DNA of 64,000 bases from Paralvinella palmiformis (Eukaryota > Annelida > Polychaeta > Terebellida > Alvinellidae): assembly GCA_025642065.1 (NCBI GenBank), contig JAODUP010000417.1, positions 90,001 through 154,000 on the forward strand. The letters are read 5' to 3'. The notes below the pieces were generated by a model, which was not told the origin of the DNA, made no database searches, and saw only the letters and a list, made by a program, of their open reading frames with translations. Shown here piece by piece: positions 48,911-60,000 of this stretch (position 1 is the first letter of the stretch; every line of letters starts with the position of its first letter). The position numbers and the translations under genes were made by a program.

Positions 48911-49261
48911 CAGCCCTCCAGTAATTTGGATTATTTCCATATATCTATAATATCAACTATATTTTGTGACCGACATTATGAAAATGTTTGGTTACCGTTC
49001 TAAATATTACATATTTAAAAATATTTTCTGAGTGTAATTTACGATCATCCGACAGACAGTTTTATCAATTCAAACATTAGTTTTATCTCACAGTACCTGC
49101 CAATGTGTATGTATAATTCGAAGTTATATATTGAAAGATGAACTATGACACAAGTATCAGCAAAACCAATAAAGAAATCTCGCATTACTTGAGAATGGAT
49201 GATGTATCAGTTTGTACCACAACGTGATTCAATAGCTTATATATATATATATATGGTTGTG

Positions 49262-49265
49262 TGCC

Positions 49266-49307
<42 letters not shown>

Positions 49308-49365
49308 CCAATTCTCACTCTCTTTCCCTTTCCATCTCGAGCCCCCCCCCCCTCCCCCATCTATT
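49262..49365. repeat. (TC)n and C-rich pyrimidine tract
   Basis: A clean TC array to 49304, followed by mixed pyrimidines with a C-run near 49343-49360. Confidence 0.95.
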
Positions 49366-49459
49366 TGTCTTGTCTGTGGGTGTTTGTGTGTTTATTTGCA
49401 TATTAGTATTTTATTACATTACGGACTCGAAATGTAGCCTGACACTTTTGTAAATGCTA

Positions 49460-49650
49460 TGATGTGCTCAAACCTAACAGCTAATCTTCATACGTTTCTG
49501 TTCATCACTTAGGGTTTGGTCATCGACGCCTAATTTAGAGTTCCCTAGTAAATTAAATTACCTCTGGTTGGATCTTAGGCGAAGCACCTATCTACTTGAC
49601 TTATTTGACATGTAATAGAGAATACCGGCTCATCTCCTATACGCAGATGT
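49460..49650 (+). mobile_element. Dispersed repeat family C
   Basis: It matches the reverse complement of 11345-11545, with CTAACAGCT, CATACGTTTCTGTTCATCAC, CGCCTAATTTA and GCACCTATCTACTTGA or close variants. It is followed by a TG-rich stretch. Confidence 0.65.
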
Positions 49651-49659
49651 TTTAGTGGG

Positions 49660-51860
49660 AGTGTGTTTGTTTGAGTTTGTTATTGGGTATGTGTGTAGTA
49701 TATATGTATATAGATGGTCGTATTGGTTTGTCTGTCAGTGTAATGGTATCAATAAGTGCGCTCTGGTGTGTGTGGTTTTAGGCTTGTGTTTTGGTGTATG
49801 TATATGAAGAGTCTGTGTATTTGTGCATGTGGGTGTGTGTATATCTGAATATGTGTAGGTGTAAGCGCGCGCGTGTGGATATGTGAGTGTGTCTAAAACA
49901 ATACCAACAAACAATAGCAGAAGATGCGTACTTTATATGTAGGGGATGCTCAGGGTTCGGTGTGTTTAACAAACTTCCCCATTCGCTAATTGTAGACTAT
50001 ATGCAGAAGATTAGAGAGACAAATATATTCCCAATTCAGTATATTAGTAACAATCCGACTAGTTTGTAGCGTCAACTCAATCTTTACTGGTTGACATATT
50101 ACCTCACCCACTGGATAAGTAACAACCTCATTCTGAAATACAGTCTCGCCTCTTCAATATGTATCACTAATACCTAATACCCTACTGGACCTAAGAAGCA
50201 ATATATTTGATGGACCCTTTTTGCCTCTTGGAGGGCGTCACATTATGGTGATTAGAGTTGTCGGTCTGTTGAGTAAATTGAAGGGCATTCGGCCCAATAT
50301 TGAGAGCTGGTGAGAACCCGATATGAACTTAAAGTAATGTGTATGATGTACTCTTTTTTATGAATATGATGTTGAATTAAAATCATGTGGTGGTTTCAAT
50401 GTTGATTCAAATGAGTTTGTAACTTGGGTTAATGTTTTGTTTTGAAGAAGACATTTTGACATTTAGAATCACCCACTGTCGGAGTAGTGTAACGTACAGC
50501 TTTTGTTCTTCAATTTCGTTTCACTGAGAATGACAACGAATGCATTAGTAAATAAAAGAATATACTAATTAGCGCAATAATCAGCAAAAGCAGAGAACAT
50601 GGACGTAAATGTTAACTTTAAAAAATAAATTGATTAATATTATTACATTTGTAGTTAGTTTTAATAACATGTTTAACTGTAATTGTTCCAAACGACGCTC
50701 TCGTAACAATACGAATGAGTTATACAAAATCAACAGATACTCTTCATTGTTGTTCCAGTTAAAGATCAATTTTGTTTCATCCATTTGGTTAACAAAGTTG
50801 AAAGATTTGAATTTGTATAAGTTAAACTGTGTGTCATTAGTATAGAATTTGTATTCATTGCCAAATCACTGGGCGGTGAATCCAAGAGGAAGTTATTGAT
50901 ACAATACAGCAGGGAAATACCACATTACAACAATATACCATAATAAAGATTCCCTGATATCGTTATATCAAATTCAATTGAAACATTTCAATGGTGTTTT
51001 TCTACCTCTTCTGTTAAACTGAACTTGTTTTTCAACCTATTGGTAGAATTTAATTAATGCGTCATTATTGATATCAACAAAATTGTATGCGAAGAGGTAA
51101 CAGGCGCACCTTTGAATTTGACACAGATTACATTGCTTTATCTGGTGTTGCATCTCATATTCCCCTTACGGAACACAATTTCAGCCAGGTTCAGCCAATC
51201 TTTCTAGATAACAACAGACGTATGACAGGATACTAAATATTTCTAGTTGGGAAACTGACTTTGAAGTAATGCAAGTCAAAGTACTCAACTGAGTAACGAA
51301 GCGGTCTTATATTTTACTGATCCATGCAGCTATCCGTACAGCATTAATAAGGTGCTATTGCCAAAACTAGTTAAGAACTGGCCATCTCACAAAGTAGAAT
51401 ATATGCCTAGGAACTCCGTTATTGCCTTGTTGTGGTATTTATAAAGTGCTTTATTTAGGTACTTGGAGTTGGTAGACCAGACGCTGCATTACTTTTCACT
51501 TTTCTGAGCAAGAGTAATACAGACATAGATTACAATATCGTCACCTCAGAACACAAAACAATATGCACATAAAATAAATTATATTACTAAAGAGAAATAA
51601 CATCACGATTTAAAACACACGCTTATTACTTGTTGATTGTTATATGCTCGTATTGTATGCTTGTTTGACTAGACATTCAAACAATAGAGGACATTGTTTT
51701 ATATTTTAAGATAAATCTCAATCGCGTAATAATTACCCGGAAGCCCAAAGTTTGTATTGTTATGTCAGGAAAATACAAATCTATTATAAAATTGATTTCT
51801 TACCACGAAATATCATCTGGGAAAATAACGAGTTGATTTTTATTATTAAAATTATTATTA
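49660..51860. other. Gene-free stretch
   Basis: A TG-rich low-complexity patch occurs at about 49660-49895. Two opposed frames overlap at 50581-50845 without domain evidence. The patch near 51090-51240 is slightly more complex but gave no recognisable translation. Confidence 0.4.
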
Positions 51861-51866
51861 GTAAAT

Positions 51867-51867
51867 A

Positions 51868-51902
<35 letters not shown>

Positions 51903-52125
51903 GTAGTAGTAGTAGTAGTAATAGTAGTAGAAGTGGTAAAATAGTAAAAGTAACAATAGTAGTATTTTTAGTAGTAACAGTAGTAGCATTATAATCAACA
52001 GTGGTAGTGGTAGTTGTAAATGTAGCAGTACAAGTAGTAGAGGTAGGAAGAGGAGGACAGGAGTATATGTAGCTGTGGTAGTAGGCGTTGTATTACTAAT
52101 AGTAATAGCAGTTGTCGTAATTTAG
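51867..52125. repeat. (TTA)n-(TAG)n compound array
   Basis: A TTA array switches to TAG/GTA triplets that become degenerate, the same layout as 6672-6866. Confidence 0.92.
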
Positions 52126-52129
52126 TAGT

Positions 52130-53060
52130 AGCATAATAATGTCAACCTACACAAATCGTTGATCGTTGTATTGCGTAGGACAATTCTTTAAAAGCAACTA
52201 AGACGTTTAGCCAAACATGTGTGACATCAAACTCCATTAACCAGTTTACTTTCTCTGAACTAAGTTTAGAGATATTATAAATGACAAAAAGATCGACTGA
52301 ATACAGAAATAATATTAGCTGTATTCTAGAAACTACTAAATGCTCATATATCTACCGATTGATAATTTATGCCATATATTATTGTGAATAATTTATGTTT
52401 ATTAAGCAAGTATCAGAGTTTATAAATAGTTACCTCAAGTTAAGTTTGCAAAACGCAAGCCTCTCATAACATATGACACTTTTGATAGTCTATAGTCAAT
52501 AAATTTGACTTAGGGAATCTAATGCAAGTCATCAGCATCACGGTACTCATCAACATCAGAGCATTGTATTAAATGTATTATAACTTTCATTTACTTATCA
52601 ATTGAAATTGCATATTTCCAAAGATTCAAAATGTGCACCTACAATACAGCTTCAGATAAATAGTTTTCTGGAAATAAGAGGACCTGGAAACATAAATTCA
52701 CCACTATCAAATCAAAATAACTTTAGATTGGCTAAATGATATGTATCATGATGTACTAATCACAAATTCTGCTGGACAAAATAAAACCCCTCAATTTATC
52801 GCACAGGTAAAATGTGTTTCAAGAGTACTAAGCAGATAATGGCACAGATAATTGTTAAAGGCGGAATTTAATATGTGGATAATTCAATAAGATGATGGTT
52901 CCTGATAAAAAAAGTTCCCCATAAAACAAAACACTTAAAAAAGTAACATAACATTTTATAGATTAATTTTTACAATGGGCAGCTTTAATAAATAAACCGT
53001 CAGATGTTGACATGTTAATTAGTCAATATCTATATTTGTGGTACCGCAGATGACTACAAT
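52130..53060. other. Gene-free stretch
   Basis: Nothing supportable seen. Confidence 0.5.
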
Positions 53061-53066
53061 AGATTT

Positions 53067-53075
53067 ATATATATA

Positions 53076-53120
<45 letters not shown>
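53067..53120. repeat. (AT)n microsatellite
   Basis: AT alternation with two early phase slips. Confidence 0.96.
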
Positions 53121-53127
<7 letters not shown>

Positions 53128-53294
53128 CTTGTTTGTTCCGCATATTGGGCTATACGCATTAGTGGTTAACTACCTTTGACACCCCAATTTACAGTCAACA
53201 ATAATTAACCTATACATAAACATGCTTCGACAGCACACATACTGATCTAGGCTTCTATCTGGATTCGATTAGCTACACACGTCCTTTCTATTTC

Positions 53295-53430
53295 AATTAA
53301 CATACTCAAATCTAACATCTAATGCACATCCTTTTCCATTCATCACTTAGTGAACGTTCACTTACGCCTATCGTAGAGTCTTTCATTATATGAAATTAGG
53401 TGTCGTGGGGATTTAATACCCAAGCTGTTT
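53295..53430 (+). mobile_element. Dispersed repeat family C, divergent copy
   Basis: It shares ATACTCAAATCTAACA, CCATTCATCACTTAGTGAAC and GTTCACTTACGCC-type phrases with the copies at 49460 and 11345, and is followed by a TG array at 53447. Confidence 0.55.
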
Positions 53431-53446
53431 ACCGGAGTAACACAGG

Positions 53447-53504
53447 TTTGTGTGTGTGTGTGTGTGCGTTAAGGAGTGTGTGTATGTATGTATGTATGTG
53501 TATG

Positions 53505-53573
<69 letters not shown>
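53447..53573. repeat. (TG)n ... (CA)n-(TA)n compound microsatellite
   Basis: A TG block, a GTATG block, a CA block and a TA block in succession. The TG and CA parts can pair with each other. Confidence 0.95.
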
Positions 53574-53575
<2 letters not shown>

Positions 53576-53579
53576 CTAG

Positions 53580-55080
53580 CTAGTGGTAAAATAAATGTAT
53601 TTATATATTAACTGTTCCCCGATTATGCATGTAGCATGTATTGTAAAAGACAGACAAAACTAATAATGAACATAGTGTTATATGAGTAATATTACACCAA
53701 ATTAATTACAACTATTTTGGACCCTGTACATATAATTAGGCCAAAGACAAATTACACATGACTGGTGCTTTGTCTGTAGACTGTTACTGCACCACAGAAG
53801 TGGCACGAGATTACGATCAATATACTTCGATGGCAGCCATTACATTAAATGAACATTTAGAAACGGGAATTTTTTTTTTCGCCTCCCCAAAACAATCATT
53901 TGCAATAATCGCAACGCCTTCAACCACAAAGGCCATATGAAGGTGTGAAGGTAGATCGGACTAACTCTCATTTACATTGCAGGCTAAGCCAGTTCTCAAT
54001 TCAAATTATGCCCGAACTCATCGAAATCAATGAGTAATGACAGTAGAAAATATATACTCTGTACGGGATTATTCGCAGGTTGCGATAAACAACGAGGCAT
54101 CACGTATGTTTAGTTGAGTCTGTCTATTAAACTGTCCAATACATTAATGCTCGTTTATAATAACTAAATATTAATTCCAATGAACTAAAAGATTTGTTAA
54201 ATTATAATTATGGCAATATGTAAATCTATTGCATTATCTTTGCTGATGCCACTATAGGAATATGCCATCACTTCTAACAAAAATATAATACATTGAAATA
54301 ATAAACAGAATAAACTCCACAAATTAATACATCATAAGGGTGGATTTTTTGTCATGTTGTTTACTGCTAACATGGTTGGGGTTGTTAAATGCTCTACATA
54401 TAAGACGATATCATGCCTTATGTCGGACTGGAATAAGAAGAAAAAAACGCAGGCGTACAGGTCTTAGCACATATCAGTTAAAAAGATTGTCGAATGTAAT
54501 ATGACCAATTCGTTTATTAAAACTCATATCATAAGCCGAATTCTTATCATAACAGAATAAAGTTTACTAGTATCAGATTTAAACTAATTAGATCAGTGAA
54601 CTTGTTCTGCAAAAACAGAAAACATAAAGTCGTCATAACCCACGTGTTCTAAATACACAGATAACCATAACATATATTAATCATACAAATTAGGGCGTAA
54701 GATATATTCTCTTAACTTAGATATAAAACACTGTGCCTATAATATTAAAATAGGTGATAAACTTGCTGATTGCCCGAGTGGTTGATGGATTAGTTGGTTA
54801 ATTGTTTAATATGGGAATATGTAATTGAATTATTGAATTAGTATATGATAGATCGATTACTGATTGCTTAATTGAGCGTGTGACATAATTAATGTAGCTG
54901 ATTTGTAACGTAATGGAGATACAGATACGCAAATAGAGAAAGAGAAAAAAAGTGAATAATTCCAACAAAAGAGAATGAATGAGGGAATGATTGAATGAAA
55001 GAATGAATGAGTGAGCGAATGAATGAGTGAAAGAATAAATAAGTTAGCGAATCAATGCATAAATGAAATAATGAATGAGC
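53580..55080. other. Gene-free stretch
   Basis: The 60-codon frame at 53758-53940 has an ATG but no recognisable features. Nothing else is supportable. Confidence 0.45.
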
Positions 55081-55087
55081 GAGCAGG

Positions 55088-55466
55088 CGCGTGAGTGAGT
55101 GAGTGAGTGAGTGAGTGAGTGAGTGAGTGAGTGAGTGAGTGAGTGGGGAGTGAGTGAGTGGTGGTGGTGGTGAGTGAGTGAGTGGTGGTGAGTGAGTGAG
55201 TGAGTGGTGAGTGAGTGGTGAGTGAGTGAGTGGTGAGTGAGTGAGTGAGTGGTGGTGAGTGAGTGGTGAGTGAGTGAGTGAGTGAGTGAGTGAGTGATGG
55301 TGAGTGAGTGGTGAGTGAGTGAGTGAGTGAGTGAGTGAGTGAGTGAGTGAGTGAGTGAGTGAGTGAGTGAGTGAGTGAGTGAGTGAGTGAGTGAGTGAGT
55401 GAGTGAGTGAGTGAGTGAGTGAGTGAGTGAGTGAGTGAGTGAGTGAGTGAGTGAGTGAGTGAGTGA
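55088..55466. repeat. Long (GTGA)n array with GTG variants
   Basis: About 380 bp. The left and right parts are pure GTGA; the middle (about 55146-55310) is interrupted by GTGGTG and GGTGAGTG variants. The 208-codon reverse frame is a Ser-Leu-Thr-His polymer created by the repeat. Confidence 0.98.
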
Positions 55467-55469
55467 ATA

Positions 55470-57765
55470 TCTTAGCAGCCGGAACGCAGATCAACACCCT
55501 CTCTATCTTATCCAAACTATAATGATAAGTAATAGCTATTTTCTGGGATTCATGATATTATTATTTAATTCTCAGAATTATAAAGGAAATGTGGCATGAA
55601 GTTAACAAAATCATAAATGACATGCATTTCTAATAATGTAAGAGCAATTAAACCGAGATAATGATATTGCTTCTTCAAATTTATTTCCTCTCTTCAAATA
55701 ATAGTGTATTACGCTCACCATATTCTATCTTATTTACCATTTCTTTAATCTAACCATTACGACTTATCAGCGATCTAGATGCTTACCCTTTGTGAAAGGC
55801 TAAAAATGCAGGCTTTAAAAATACTGCGACTACATAATCGTTAAAAAATCATCATCTGCTGACATATGCTTATGCGAGTAATATTTAACCGAAAACATGT
55901 TTTCCAGTGTTGTTTGATCTTAGCAAATGTTTGGTCCAACACATTGCGCAGAATAAGACGCATAACAAAAACACAATATTTTATTTCAGGGGATATTTAT
56001 ACTCATCATGGAATGGAGGTGGAATACGATTTTGCTGACCTTTTCGAAAATAGCGATAAATCTTCACTTTCGTGTCAAAATCGTAATATTTAATGAATGG
56101 CATGATATTAGCCGCCACCATATATATGTGTGAATATTTAAACTCCGTAGCTAGTTGTCAATTTGCCCTATTTTAATCCTAGAGAGCTGACCTATTTAAT
56201 AACCGTTAAGAAATGTTGAATACAATATTTGAATGGTTAAGTGGTTAAGTCTTTTTCCCTGTGTATGTATGGACTAATTAGTATTTCAACTTATTAGAAT
56301 TCACACCATTGCACATTAGTTGCATGTTGTACATAGTAGTTGCTATATTCATAAGTTTATTATATATGTAATCATCTCACAGTAATAACACGGAGTATTA
56401 GGTTGCAGTTTATATTTTATGTTTCCTGTCAGACGAGCCTTTAATTTAGTACTGAATGTCTTAGAAAAATCTTGATCCATATTTGCATTTACATATATCA
56501 TTTGGTTGTTTGGGAACACCTTTAAATTTATTTTTAATTAGAATCTTGCATTTCAATGACAGAGAGGTAACATTCTGAGTAAGGATAATCAATAAGGTCC
56601 TCAAGTCTCAGTAGCACTGTTGATTTCAGTCAAATCGAATTCTTCTTGTCTCTGTACTATATTATGAGGAAGGAGACATGTCTATTCCTGCACATATCCT
56701 GCTCTACCTTTAACGAACCATATACTTTGTTTAGTGTGGCATGCCTCATTACTAGACTTCCGTCCATCGAAACTCTTTAATAAGGCTGTTCATCATTTAC
56801 TTATCATCTTTGCTAGCAGCAACCTATGTCCATATGCCCACATTCATTTTTGTTGAGGTTTTATGTCCGAGCATAATAAACAACAGACAGCAGTAGATCA
56901 ATTAGAGGTGGGTTGGTTATGTTCGAAATTATAGCATTGTTCGTCCTGCTTGGTATTTGTTATTTACCTCAGTTTTCACATTCGAACCCCTTAAAATAAA
57001 ACATAATAGTTACTCTTCTGACCTTTATGCTGGCTATAGTGTCTGGGGTAAGATCCAGAACTCTGTAATGGTTAATTTATAATTGTTGTAAATAAAAATC
57101 GGTCGGAATAGGAAACAATTTGGGAATACAAAATTCAATAATACGATGAGTGCATGATACATATTAGCCAGAAAGCTGATTTGAAAGAGATAACAAAATG
57201 CTTTGAACGCTTTTGGACGACTTTATCTCATCCTATCGACAACCATATTCGTACACTATAGCATGCCTTGACATGTGGGAGTGTTGTGGTAAATTTAAAT
57301 TGTTGAAATTGCTATTTGTAATTTGTATGCTAATATAATTGAAAACAAAACAACATATATAAATCAGCAAATAAAAACCAGTCTCATAAAAACATTGCAT
57401 CGACTCACTGTAATAGTGATTAAGCAAAACCAACATCAACAAAATCGAACCAACTGCGATAAACAACACAAAAAACGAAAACACGATCCAATCTATATTT
57501 TAGTATGATTATTACATTGCTTTTTCTGTTGTTTGGTTTTGGTATATTTGGCTTGGTTTCATTTAGTTTCTTCAGGAGTTCGAATGTGATAATTATTAAA
57601 CAGTATACTTGAGATCGGCCCGTTATATATATATTGAGCCTATCGCTGCTGTCATATTCTCACACGATACGTAATATGAACATATATGTAAAGGCCATAT
57701 CCACCTAATTCCAGAAGCAAATGATATATATTAAAGCAAGAACGTGTGATTTCTGTAAGGTTACA
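55470..57765. other. Gene-free stretch
   Basis: Open frames at 55866-56093 and the opposed pair at 57233-57508 lack domain or splice support. Nothing else seen. Confidence 0.45.
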
Positions 57766-57767
57766 AA

Positions 57768-57769
<2 letters not shown>

Positions 57770-57826
<57 letters not shown>

Positions 57827-57867
57827 CTTGTGTGTGTGTTTAGGTGTATGTGTGTGTGTGTGTGTGT
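57770..57867. repeat. (AT)n-(TG)n microsatellite
   Basis: An AT block then a TG block ending at the 3' end of a family-B copy on the reverse strand. Confidence 0.96.
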
Positions 57868-58045
57868 TTTAGGGTACATAATAAGAGGCAACAGGCACAG
57901 AGCATCAACATATCTAAACATCCTTCGAAACCTACCTCTATAAATCTAAATACAACTATACATACATTAATCTAAAAATAAAATGTTCCATACCTCCACA
58001 TATTGATAAATGTGTGCGTATACCTAAGCATGTGTCTGTTACCGT
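57868..58045 (-). mobile_element. Dispersed repeat family B, 3' half
   Basis: The reverse complement matches 12107-12290 closely along its length, including GACACATGCTTAGGTATACG, TGGAACATTTTATTTTTAGA and GATGTTTAGATATGTTGATG. It ends in the same CCCTAAAACAC into a dinucleotide array. Confidence 0.8.
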
Positions 58046-58476
58046 TGAATCCATTCAATTAATCACATCGATAATGAAGGCATTCTTATTATGTCTACTA
58101 ATATTGCTATTCTAATTTCATTGTAAATATTACAGCTACAAAATGACTGAAAGCAAATATTCGTGCCAAACCTAATATTTTGAAAAGACAAATACTAAAG
58201 ATATTACATATATGTGCGTGTTACAATATGTGTATATATGCGTAGTTATGTGTACGTATGCGGGTGCTAACGAGTTGGTTCACTCGCATCCTAATATGAA
58301 ATCCGATGACAGACATATAGTCAGACAAACTGATTGCAAAAAGTTGCAATTAAGCCACTGATAGAATACAAATAATTCATACAGACATAAACAATTGTCT
58401 CTTTATATAAATCTATCATATCCTGTAATATTGTCATGGTTAGGTAAACATATAGTTTATAATAGTTATATTTATA

Positions 58477-58478
<2 letters not shown>

Positions 58479-58542
<64 letters not shown>
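58479..58542. repeat. (AT)n microsatellite
   Basis: Pure AT alternation. Confidence 0.97.
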
Positions 58543-58548
<6 letters not shown>

Positions 58549-58639
58549 CCTAATAAATCCTATAGTCTGCTTATAAAAATGGTCTTAACACTAAAATGAA
58601 TTAGTCCGCGTGAAAAGTTATATTATGATGTCAATTTCT

Positions 58640-58955
58640 CCAGATAAGGGAACAGTATTTGTTCATCTGGACCTGTCAGCTACATTTAGTTCAGCTACCC
58701 ATAATGTAGTTTTGTCCAGGTTTTAAGACACGTTCGATCAGTCATGTAAAGTACTTGAACGCGCCCAGATGGTGTTGTTTATGGTATTTTATTTGATGTT
58801 CAGTCTTTCTTATCTGATGTATTACACAGTTCAGTTCTTGGTCCTGTTGTTTTCATGTGTGCACTAGTGTCCATTAGAAAGTCATCCTGCATTTGTGTGT
58901 CATTCAGTCAGATACAATTGGAGATGACTATGTCCAATTGTGGCCAAACCTTATG
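58640..58955 (+). pseudogene. LINE reverse transcriptase fragment 1 (L2/CR1-like palm)
   Basis: The first frame reads KGTVFVHLDLSATFSSATHN then VVLSRF, matching the motif A block LDLSAAFDTVDHxxLLxRL of CR1/L2-type reverse transcriptases; the catalytic Asp of SAAFD is lost (SATFS). Further on, LGPVVFMCAL resembles the motif B block GSVLGPLLFxxY, and a D-D-containing patch near 58909-58930 may be the remnant of YADD. Several frame changes and stops are needed, so this is a dead fragment. Confidence 0.6.
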
Positions 58956-59067
58956 CACAAATTATGATTTGTGTTAAACAAAAAAACATAAGAATACTGT
59001 TATAACATATAATGCATTTATTTCTTCAAAATATTACATGTAAAGTATTGTATGTAGTATAAATGTT

Positions 59068-59575
59068 TAGGTATCTGAAGTAGCCGATGCTAACAAGAAT
59101 TTAAAGAACAAATGTGGTAACTCATCTGGTTCGGATGGAATAAACCGCGATGTGTTTATTTATCCAAATCAAAGACTTCACGTTTTATTGTTTTCATGAT
59201 TTACTTCAATGTTTACACATACTTTCTTACACCAATATACAATTGAATGTATTATCAAACCAGTTGTTGAAAAGTAAAATATACATATTGTTTACAACTT
59301 TTGAAGAGTTTCCTTAGACTTGAGATTTCTAGTTTTGGTATAGAAAGGTCATTATACTGAAATGTGTATTTATATTCTTAAAATGGGCATTGCAATTTCC
59401 AAATAAAATGATGCCTCTGTAAGTCGTTTGACCGAGTGAATCATGTTTTGCTATTTGTAAATTATTAGCCAACATTTTTAATCCGTATTGTTTTTGCACG
59501 AATACCAACATATGTCGGAGAAATAGGTAAAGTGTTGTCAACCAAGGTAGTGTACTTTAGTCAATTCTCTTTAAT
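59068..59575 (+). pseudogene. LINE reverse transcriptase fragment 2
   Basis: It starts with VSEVADANKNLKNKCGNSSG and SDGINRDVFIY, the fingers block of a non-LTR reverse transcriptase (xxAIxxLKxxKxxGxDGIxxExF). It continues with IECIIKPVVEK, then TEMCIYILK near 59358 and DASVSRLTE with an NH-like patch near 59408, matching the STxxCIxxLK and DASKAFDRVNH blocks. Stops and frameshifts are frequent. The reverse-strand frame at 59329-59541 is only its antisense shadow. Confidence 0.6.
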
Positions 59576-59734
59576 AAATACTTTGATTATCTGAATTGGA
59601 TGTTGTTTAGCTTAACATCCTATCAAACATATGAGGAAATAATTACATAACATTTTAGAAACATGCGGTCAGTTCCTTATATTATTTAAGAAATATTTGA
59701 ACATGTTATTCAAACCAAAGAAATTTTTAGATAA

Positions 59735-59790
59735 TAATTTATATATATATATATATATTTACATATATATTTACATATTTACATATTTAT
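59735..59790. repeat. Short (AT)n and TTTACATA tandem
   Basis: A short AT run followed by four TTTACATA-like copies. Confidence 0.85.
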
Positions 59791-59930
59791 CGCATTTTAA
59801 ACTGTGCAATATGCTGAGTTGTAGATGTGTATTTGATGGAATTCAGATTAGAACGATGCTTATTATTACAAAATGAAGACTTCTGAATAAGTGGAATAAG
59901 TTAATAAATAGTCCGATACTTAGTGTCCAT

Positions 59931-59932
59931 AT

Positions 59933-59998
<66 letters not shown>
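59931..59998. repeat. (AT)n microsatellite
   Basis: AT alternation with one phase slip. Confidence 0.97.

Positions 59999-59999
<1 letters not shown>

Positions 60000-60000
<1 letters not shown>

Noticed and set aside
54889..55515. 208-codon reverse-strand open frame
   Set aside because: It is a Ser-Leu-Thr-His polymer produced by the GTGA array.
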